The notes under the pieces are model-generated. The model saw only the letters and a list, made by a program, of their open reading frames with translations. It was not told the DNA's origin and ran no database searches. Below, in pieces: positions 10,301 through 16,621 of a stretch of 16,621 nt of DNA; position 1 is the stretch's first letter; every line of letters begins with the position of its first letter. Both the position numbers and the translations under genes were made by a program. Origin of the DNA: Psilocybe azurescens (taxonomy: Eukaryota; Basidiomycota; Agaricomycetes; Agaricales; Agrocybaceae). The stretch covers positions 1 to 16,621 of the forward strand of contig JAJIRX010000225.1 of assembly GCA_023853785.1 (NCBI GenBank), written 5' to 3'.

Positions 10301-11537
10301 AGAATCTGACCAGCAACTACTGCAGCACCGGGGACAAAAGTTGTGGCAAAACGAAAGAAACATACGTCTTTGTGGCCATGAACATGGAATAAATCAATCG
10401 CCTGATCAATAATAATACCGGCAGGGAGCAAGTGGCCGATTCGGTCATAGAGATAGACAATCCAGGTACAGACGATGTCATAGATGAGAAATAGCCCTTG
10501 TTCGGGCTCTACATGTGTGGTTTTGATGGCCTGCAGTAATGCATAATCAATGTTTTTGTTGTTCACCTTTGAACAAGTCCGCCAAGGAATTCGGCGCGAA
10601 GCAGCCATGCCGAGTGCATGCAAAGGCTACCTTTCCTGTGCGATCACATGCTTTGGTTGACAGTAGTGCATTTGTAATTGCTCTGAACGTATTTTCACAT
10701 GGTGCTTTCTGAAACTCAGCCATCAGATAAATTGTGTCGGCCGAGTACTCGGCCCGAATGTCACATACCGTCAGTCGATCTATTGCAGATTCCAAAAAGT
10801 TAGATAATCATCCTTATTGGGTGCCATTCCAGACCCATCCATCAGCCAGATATCATTGTTATATTTTTGCCGAACATGGTCGGCTTTGAAATTGCCATCT
10901 GTCACGAACATACGCTTGTATACTGTACTGTATTGATAGCAGGTTAGAAACAAAATTTTATAAGATGTAAATTGTACTAACCGATTTGGATCATCCCTTC
11001 CAATCAGTGGGTAAGTTTATACCAGGCTGAGGGCATGTAGGGCAATACAAAGACAATGAACCAGCTGGTGGGGTTGCAAGGATCTTCTGCTTTATGGCCA
11101 TACCCAGCCCACCTTAATTTCTTGAGCCACCTCCAGAGCCGAGAAATATCGGCCGAAACTCATGATAAACATTGACAATTTTGGTCTGACCGATTGGTGT
11201 TGTCATTCTGCGGATAAGTTGATAAAACTGATAGGCTGTGGCCTTCCAGCTCCAAAAATTACAAAGACGAAAATGATCCATGAGTTGAACAGAGAAGAGG
11301 GTCTGTATCTTTTTAAAGCTGGCAGGGAGGAGCCGGCAGGCAACCAGGTCCATCGGGACCGAATTCTCCCTCGGCATTGACAAGTTACCATGGCCATATG
11401 ATGAATACCGTTGGTGTGTAAAATCCTGACATAGGTATTATTTAAACCATCAGCCACTGGGAAGCTTGGGTGGACACTATCGGTATTAAGTTCATTCTGA
11501 ATGTCAATATGATCAGCCGTGTATGCCGAAAATGTGC

Positions 11538-11642
11538 TCGAGCCCGATGCTCACCATGTACTCGGCCCCGTGTTCAGGAGTACAATGGCCCCGGGTTCAG
11601 CCGTGCTGTAAGCCCGGTATTCAGGCATATGATCGGCCCCGA
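11538..11642 (-). repeat. 24-bp motif array in the transposase linker
   Basis: Motif-like cores begin at 11538, 11562, 11586, about 11610 and 11633. The last is an exact TCGGCCCCGA; 11562 differs by one base. The spacing is 23-24 bp. The array lies in the acidic linker between the zinc-cluster region and the GIHHMAMVTCQC block and encodes degenerate 8-residue units of the type STAEPGAI. Confidence 0.72.
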
Positions 11643-11920
11643 CACCAGTCAGCTCGTTGGTCAAATCGCCAATGACTAGGTATTCACTGAATCCTTCAAC
11701 ATCCGCTTCAGGATCACCACCTTCATTGTCTTCGGGTCATGTCTTTTGTCAATTGAGCTGTCAGGATCATCTTCTTCATCTACGTTGCGATGGTGCAAGA
11801 AATGGAAAGAATATCCATTCTTTATTTCTTCATTGTTGACGTCCATTGGATACGCTTGAGATTGTACACCAAATGCCGTTTGTTTTGGGACCGTGTAGTT
11901 AGCCGATGCCGAACTTTTCG

Positions 11921-12033
11921 TCGGCCCCGACCTAGAGTCTGTCGGCCCCGAGCGGCGTTTGTCGGCCCGAGCTAGTATCTGTCGGCCCCGTATATGTAAA
12001 TCTCGGCCCCGAACTAGTGAAAGTCGGGCCCGA
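11921..12033 (-). repeat. 20-21 bp motif array in the transposase linker
   Basis: Six cores start at 11921, 11942, 11962, 11982, 12003 and 12024. Four are exact TCGGNNCCGA, one has a single central base and one ends in T. The spacing is 21, 20, 20, 21 and 21 bp. On the minus strand it reads as heptads such as SGPTFTS and SGPRFTY. The two 20-bp steps are single-base deletions that shift the frame. Confidence 0.85.
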
Positions 12034-12775
12034 ACCAGCCGGGCCGTACAATGTATCTAATTTTTCCTGTTCTAGCCGGTCTGGATATTCTTGTAAAGTT
12101 TCCAAATATTTAATCTGGAACAGTAGTGATTCACATATAGCAATCCCTGCACAATGTGGGACAAGAATGTAACAACCGACTTCCCATAACTTCGGCTCTG
12201 CTTGAAGTGCGTTTGTGCCCAGCATTCAATTCGATGGAAAGGTGCAACCCGATGCGAATTTCGCATACATTTGCGACAAAGTGGCTCTGCAAGTGTGCAA
12301 TCTATACATCTCCATATGGCCCAGGAGCCAGCTGGACAAGATTGGCAGTGCTGCTTGTCGGCTGGCCAGGTCTCTCAAGCAAGTGATGCTTGAAGTAAGT
12401 CTTCTATTCTATCTACCCATTCTCTCATATATTCTTGCTGCGTCTGCATAGTACTGTTTGAAAAATGTTGTACTTCATTTAATAAACGGTTACCTTGCTT
12501 TTCTTTTGACGGGTCGTATTCAAGGGCTCCGTTGACACTCCATCATCGTTTAACATATTGTGGTTAACCATATGTTCTCTTGGATTAGTTTGGTCACTCA
12601 ACGTTGGATCTTCTGCGATAGTTGTCACAAGCGGCACTAACACTCTTCGCTGTGATTTGGGACCGCTGAAGACATCGGAGAGGTGGGTAACCGCCTGAGA
12701 GGCTTCCACACTTCCTTGAACCAAGTGTTTTGACTTTCTTTGTCTTTTGTTAGCTGGTCCACTGGAAGAGTTCAT

Positions 12776-12958
12776 GGTTGAAGGCGAAAGCGAGATGTAT
12801 GTGGTCATCACGGGGCTGGGCACTAAATGAACATGAGGCTTCCATGAGGCATGTTGTCGCAACTCACAGTCTGTGAATGTTTCAGGTCCATTCCTAATCA
12901 CATCCACATTTCTTTATCTTGCATTGTGCCATTTTTACAGGTATTTTCACTGAACAAT
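12776..12958. promoter_or_regulatory. 183-bp divergent spacer between the transposase and accessory gene B
   Basis: The two start codons (12775 minus, 12959 plus) face away from each other, so this short spacer should hold both promoters. The minus frame is open up to 12907 with an ATG there, so a longer transposase N-terminus is possible and would shrink the spacer to about 50 bp. I chose 12775 because the basic KRQRKSK segment follows it directly. No exact copy of the element's palindrome lies here. Confidence 0.4.
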
Positions 12959-15396
12959 ATGACCACAACCATAGTATTACAAAACAAGAAACGGAAAGCG
13001 AAGATGTTCAGTGTCGAAGAACTTACAGTAAATCCTGCCTTTCAAAGAAACTTTTGTGAAAGCAAGGACAGTCAAAGAACGTCTATTCATCTTAACAAAC
13101 CACATACTGGTCGCAATATTCAATTACTGGGCCAGTCGAGGGAAAAGGGCTAAGGATGACACCGAAAGTCGCCTTTGGACAAAGGTAAGGTGATATGTAG
13201 CCAACTTCGAAGAGCGTGTATCTGAAGATAATTCAGGAGATCATCACCTGGTGCTCAAACAATTGGCGAATTGAACGAGGAATGGCTCGCAAATCCAACC
13301 ACTTTCGCCCAAAAAGATCAGATGTACTCTGGTACAATCATCAATCAAAAATTTGGGCGGAAATCGCAAATATTATGGGTCTTGAAGAGGCTTCAGCAGA
13401 GACCTCGGGTTGGTTTGGCCACAGGACAGTCGCCATGAAGAATATCTGGGACAAGATGACTGAGAATGAACGTAAGGACATTGACGATGAAGTAGAAAGG
13501 TGTTCAATGCGGGGTATGACGAGCACACACAAGCAAGGTCGGTCATACGGCCCCGTGTCCGAGGCCGACCTAACAATTATATCACAGTTTGGCCAAAAAT
13601 ATCATGTCAGGCGGATTGATCAAACAATGAATGACCAATATAAAGAGATGGGGATGACCAGTGTGGTTTTTGTTTGCTTCCCATTAGCAGATGGCAAGGT
13701 CGCAGTCGATGGGTACGTGATTGCAGATAACAGCCGAGTTTTCTCGGGGCCGACATAATTGTTGGATCGGCATATTCCAGCAACTCATTGAAAAACACAG
13801 CTGATTATGCTTTAGATACGAACAAATTGCCAGCTTGATGGGTGTTCCCGCCCCTTCATTCATGAGTACATATCGGGCTGACGTCGACCGAATGAAACAA
13901 AACATATTGGATTATATGACGGGCTTGCAAAATCTCAAGCAAAACCCTCACTTAGCATTCACGGTTAACCGAGCAACAGCAAAGAAGCCAATATTTACAT
14001 TGGGAAAAACTAGTAATGGTTTCCCAATCATACCTATCCCTTTGCCAGATAAAGAGTGGACAAAAAGTGACTGGGAAGAAGCTTTCAGTCTGTACGTGAA
14101 TAATCATTACTGTGAGTTTAGTTCAGGCATGCCTCGAGTCCAATTTGCCTGAATTATAGATAGACCTTGCCACTGGTGGTAAAACAGAGAAAGTTCCATA
14201 CACTCAAATATCCTACGCTCAGGCGACCTTTATCGAATCGAAATATTTACCTCCCAACATGATATTTACAAACCCCGGAATCTCCATAAAGACAGCATAC
14301 AATGCTTTTTGGGCACTTGATCAAAAGACAGCAATTATATCAACCACAAGACACTTTTCGTTTTCGGTCTATTAAACATAAAGACGGTCCCGCTCCCTCA
14401 GAATATCCCGACACCGTTGCCGATGCCGATCGGGGCCGACGTCAAGCGAGAAATAAACGTCGAAATAAAACAACAAGTCGATGCCAAATTGAGTCGGATC
14501 AAGTGGAAAATACTTTAGCACTGACCAATATGCACATCACGCCAAACATTGAAGAATATCAACCAACTTTGACATTGATATCGGGCACGAGACATGATGT
14601 CAGGCAGATTGTAAGTGTATCGGTCCCGATTATTGCTGATACCGAACCACTATCTTACAATCTTATAATAATTAGGATGCAATTCATGAAGATATGGAAA
14701 GCATCCAGCAAGACATCCCAAATTTAATCTTCAGAGAGGATGTCTATGCCACTCAGCAAGAAGTAATGTCAATTTTTCCATCTGGAGTTGAACACCAATT
14801 CCCAGTGAATGGTCCCACAGATGGTATACCTATGTACCTATTGGATTCAAGTTTATCCACACGAGGAGCAACCAACGTCATTAACAACAGTAATATTGAT
14901 CCAAGGCTACTTGGTACAACTATGCCCACTCCAAGGGCAACACCGACACCAGTCTCTACACCGGTGCCGAAGATCCCAACAGCGGTCCCAATCCCAATCC
15001 TTACACCGGTCCCGACGCAGATCCCTACATCGGTGCCGAAGCAGATCCCTACACCGGTCCCGACGCAGATCCCTACACCGGTCCCGACGCAGCTCCCTAC
15101 ACCGGTCCCGACGCAGATCCCTACATCGGTCCCGACGCAGATCACTACATCGGTGCGGATGCAGAGCCCTACACCGGTCCCGACGCAGATCCACACATCG
15201 CCCCGACGCAGATCACTACATCGGTGCGGATGCAGAGCCCTACACCGGTCCCGACGCACATGCCGACACCGATCTCTACTCAGGCGGCCCCGAAATCGGT
15301 CCCGATAGAAGTCGACACAGAACCACAAAGTTACCATATTGTTCCTATTACATCACATAAAAAGAAAGGAAAACAAAGAAAGCGGCCGGCGATGTA
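12959..15396 (+). pseudogene. KDZ accessory gene B, unknown function, frameshifted
   Basis: Start ATG at 12959 (MTTTIVLQNKKRKAK), then a frame switch near 13050 into VKERLFILTNHILVAIFNYW. An intron at 13185-13236 joins RLWTK to EIITWCSNNWRIERGMA. The main conserved part is 13237-13755 with WFGHRTVAMKNIWDKMT, ERKDIDDEVER and YKEMGMTSVVFVCFP. It continues at about 13830-14112 with PIPLPDKEWTKSDWEEAF, an intron about 14113-14162, LATGGKTEKVPYTQI, a shift near 14300, and MLFGHLIKRQQL with a basic RRQARNKRRNK segment. An intron with donor at 14611 leads to an exon opening DAIHEDMESIQQ. Then come the Pro/Thr repeat array and a basic end KKKGKQRKRP before TAG at 15394-15396. The conserved block resembles hypothetical proteins common in Agaricomycete genomes near KDZ elements; the helical WDKMTENERKDI segment faintly recalls an HMG box. 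Function unknown; likely nuclear. Confidence 0.65.
14931..15265 (+). repeat. 24-bp coding minisatellite carrying the motif, gene B
   Basis: About eleven units run from 15003 to 15261 with strict 24-bp period, preceded by three degenerate units from about 14931. Each unit contains a core of the type YCGGTNCCGA; exact TCGGNNCCGA copies are at 15030 and 15126. Plus-strand translation is the 8-residue repeat TPVPTQIP. Three consecutive units around 15123-15194 are repeated in the next three, a higher-order duplication. One unit near 15195 lacks one base, which shifts the frame; the distance from first to last unit is 239 rather than 240. Confidence 0.9.
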
Positions 15397-15541
15397 GGAT
15401 CAACATCAGCCACATTAACGGCTGGGATACCAGTTAGACGCAGTACAAGGCACAGATAAACTGCACTTCCTTATATTATCATGAACAAAATAGAATCAAA
15501 TTTATTGAACATCAGAGCAGTGAAAGGCATTACAAAAAAAT
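15397..15541. terminator. Convergent 3' spacer with a poly(A)-like signal
   Basis: This spacer separates the stops of gene B (15396, plus) and gene C (15542, minus). AATAAA occurs on the minus strand at 15506-15501, 36 nt past the stop of gene C, and could direct 3' end formation for it. No canonical signal was seen for gene B. Confidence 0.4.
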
Positions 15542-16555
15542 CTACATCTGACCCAACAATGATATGTACTGAGATCTGGAACTATCCCTGACGAGGTCTT
15601 TTGCTTTTCTCTGTAGCAGGCGAAATGTCAGTACGTGGACGCTTCCTGGTCGTCCAGGTGTCGGACTACGGGACACCATTGGCGAAGGGCGGGGTGATGC
15701 GAGACGTGGTGAACGGCGACGGTCATTTGTATCATTCTGTGATAGTAGAGGCGGAGTAAGAAGAGACTGCGTTGCAACAAGAGTAAGAGGAGGCGCAGCC
15801 GACAAAGTTGGTTCGGGACCGATATCTGCCGACTCTCTACCGATATCGACCGACTCGGAGCCGCCGGCAACCGACAATTCAACGCCATTACCGACCTCGG
15901 ACCCGACATTGACATCATCGGGACCGAAAGTAATCGGTCCCAAATGCGTTGATGTTTCAACCAAGTTCGGCAGACTTTCGAGTGCTTGCAAGGTGGGAGA
16001 AGTGTGTGTGGTATATGAAGCCAACTCAGCTGAAGTGGCGTTTCCTGGCACCGTTGAAGCAGCTTGATGAGTACCGGCTACAATAATGTGGGCACTGTAT
16101 GTGGCCTGCTCCTGCGAGTTATTGGGTGTTGGCGGAATCAATTGCACGGAAGGAAAATCTTTACGAACCGACGAGATAAGTTCTCGTTGTTCTTCCTGTG
16201 CGTCGTTAACGCGTATCATCGAGTTTGAGGGATCGGGGCCGGAAACGGAATCATCCTCCCGCGCTGTTCTACCATCGGCGGTGATATCGGAACATAGGGG
16301 CCGGAATCCGAATCGTCTTGTCGGCCGCGGTTCAACTATCGGCACTATTGTCGGTACCGATTCACCGCCTGCTACGCTCCCGATGTCGGCACTTAATTCC
16401 ACCGTCTGCGTGATGGAATTGGCATCGACATTCTTTGCTTCATATGGACCATCGGATACCAATTCAGCGCCCTTTTCCACTTCCATATCGTTGCCGATGA
16501 GGTCGTCCTCTACCGACTGGATCGGCCCTGATGCACCTTGATTCAAAATGAGCAT
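15542..16555 (-). CDS. KDZ accessory gene C, intact 337-residue ORF, unknown function
   Basis: An uninterrupted frame starts at ATG 16555 (MLILNQGASGPIQSVEDD) and ends at TAG 15544-15542. The N-terminal half is acidic with no hydrophobic segment. The region at about 15927-15813 encodes 7-residue Gly/Glu/Asp units (GSESVDI, GRESADI). The C-terminus is basic and Ser/Pro-rich (RRRSPRLASPRPSP), then GRPGSVHVLTFRLLQRKAKD. Composition suggests a disordered nuclear or DNA-associated protein. The frame stays open upstream to 16606 and an acceptor (TTTTCAG) ends at 16593, so the real start may lie in an upstream exon beyond the window. No domain recognised. It carries several copies of the element motif and is convergent with gene B, so I assign it to the element. 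Confidence 0.6.
   Translation of the reverse strand: MLILNQGASGPIQSVEDDLIGNDMEVEKGAELVSDGPYEAKNVDANSITQTVELSADIGSVAGGESVPTIVPIVEPRPTRRFGFRPLCSDITADGRTAREDDSVSGPDPSNSMIRVNDAQEEQRELISSVRKDFPSVQLIPPTPNNSQEQATYSAHIIVAGTHQAASTVPGNATSAELASYTTHTSPTLQALESLPNLVETSTHLGPITFGPDDVNVGSEVGNGVELSVAGGSESVDIGRESADIGPEPTLSAAPPLTLVATQSLLTPPLLSQNDTNDRRRSPRLASPRPSPMVSRSPTPGRPGSVHVLTFRLLQRKAKDLVRDSSRSQYISLLGQM
15813..15927 (-). repeat. 21-bp phased motif array in gene C
   Basis: Exact TCGGNNCCGA copies start at 15813, 15897 and 15918, a one-mismatch copy at 15855 and a two-mismatch copy at 15834. All fall on a 21-bp register (offsets 0, 21, 42, 84, 105). The encoded minus-strand peptides are heptads of Gly, Glu/Asp and Ser. 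Confidence 0.72.
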
Positions 16556-16621
16556 ACCATTTGCACTTAACTTGGGAGAATAGTGGAAATGTCTGAAAAT
16601 TGTGTTTCAAACATATCCAAT

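Larger units (their letters stand above)
8714..12775 (-). pseudogene. KDZ transposase, degenerate
   Basis: Start ATG is at 12775, giving a basic N-terminus (KRQRKSK). An intron at 12493-12444 joins to TQQEYMREWVDRIEDLLQ. Next is the CxC zinc cluster at about 12348-12230 (CQSC, WRCIDC, LCRKCM, then SH and PFHRIE). After it come LWEVGCYILVPHCAGIAIC, two motif arrays, GIHHMAMVTCQC at about 11400, CPTCPQPGINLP at about 11027, TDGNFKADHVRQK at about 10905, and APCENTFRA...GCFAPNSLADLFKGEQQK. The core FLIYDIVCTW...DRIGHLLPAG...FHVHGHKD...AGQILESLWSSLN follows (10500-10250). The C-terminus has introns at 9870-9817 and 9034-8981, with GTRTSIRSN, TRNDLKAST and VHWLRARAQKNRW. Candidate acidic catalytic residues are the Asp of DGNF, the Asp of YDIVC and the Glu of ESLWS. 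Disabling changes include TGA at 12377-12375 and 9383-9381 and frameshifts near 12190, 11900-11460, 11365, 11130, 10990, 10799, 10555, 10130 and 8790. The protein would be nuclear and would cut and paste the element; this copy cannot be functional as read. Confidence 0.88.
7285..16360. promoter_or_regulatory. Dispersed palindromic motif TCGGNNCCGA (21 exact copies)
   Basis: Exact copies begin at 7285, 7333, 8054, 8819, 9061, 11353, 11633, 11921, 11942, 12003, 12024, 13744, 14430, 14620, 15030, 15126, 15296, 15813, 15897, 15918 and 16351. One-mismatch copies include 6626, 7261, 7309, 9264, 9934, 9946, 11562, 11982, 14581, 15855 and 16233, plus the 24-bp array units. Under equal base use about 0.15 exact copies would be expected in this length. 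No exact copy lies in 1-7260. Each copy contains two CpG pairs and two half-sites CGG/CCG spaced by two bases. The role is unknown; a binding site for an element protein or a modification site are the obvious candidates. Confidence 0.8.
6200..16621. mobile_element. KDZ-class DNA transposon, large, partly decayed, right end outside the window
   Basis: The segment holds a degenerate KDZ transposase plus three accessory genes and is marked throughout by the palindrome TCGGNNCCGA. The left limit is an estimate: the last coding trace (end of accessory gene A) is at 6270, and the first one-mismatch copy of the motif is at 6626. I could not identify terminal inverted repeats or a target-site duplication; the partner end is not in the window. 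KDZ elements are abundant in Agaricomycetes and commonly carry several accessory ORFs. No TET/JBP dioxygenase gene, which accompanies some fungal KDZ elements, was seen in this part. Confidence 0.82.

Noticed and set aside
15003..15261. Possible CRISPR-like array
   Set aside because: Units are contiguous 24-bp tandem repeats with no unique spacers, in a eukaryotic coding sequence.
14753..15337. Antisense ORF of about 194 codons across the gene B minisatellite
   Set aside because: The 24-bp unit lacks stops in most frames, so long ORFs appear on both strands automatically; the Cys/Arg/Asp repeat peptide is a shadow.
6200..16621. A TET/JBP dioxygenase gene accompanying the KDZ element
   Set aside because: I looked for a further enzyme-like ORF in and between the four genes and saw none; it may lie beyond the window or be absent from this element.

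Overview
The window looks like nuclear DNA of an Agaricomycete (mushroom-type) basidiomycete. Three things point there: genes with many short introns of about 50 nt (GT..AG), a multi-exon membrane protein of the fungal DUF6533 type, and a large KDZ-class (Kyakuja-Dileera-Zisupton) DNA transposon. The identifications come from motifs remembered from these families; no search was run.

Layout. Positions 1-3.6 kb hold no gene I can defend: a weak membrane-protein remnant (about 740-1047), an acidic orphan ORF, a pyrimidine-rich low-complexity stretch (about 2.1-2.5 kb) and a short hexamer repeat. From 5240 down to 3632 (minus strand) lies a nearly complete DUF6533-type integral membrane protein gene in about 12 exons. 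At 5.6-6.06 kb there are orphan exon-like segments with good splice sites. From about 6.2 kb to the end of the window lies the KDZ element, whose right end is not in the window.

The element carries four genes: accessory gene A (minus, 8647-6270), the KDZ transposase (minus, 12775-8714), accessory gene B (plus, 12959-15396, divergent from the transposase across a 183-bp spacer) and accessory gene C (minus, 16555-15542, convergent with B). The transposase keeps its CxC zinc cluster, a DGNF block and the YDIVC...ESLWS core, but it is broken by nonsense codons and frameshifts. Genes A and B also carry frameshifts. Gene C is an intact 337-codon ORF.

Most unusual observation: the palindromic 10-mer TCGGNNCCGA occurs 21 times exactly between 7285 and 16360, and not once in 1-7260. 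Many further copies differ by one base. In all four genes the motif is also organised into in-frame arrays with a 21- or 24-bp period (about 7261-7366, 11538-11642, 11921-12033, 15003-15261 and 15813-15927). The flanking sequence and encoded peptides of these arrays differ, while the DNA core is shared. The motif is read in different reading frames and also lies in an intron, so constraint appears to act on the DNA. It may be a binding site for an element-encoded protein or a modification target, embedded inside the element's own coding sequence.
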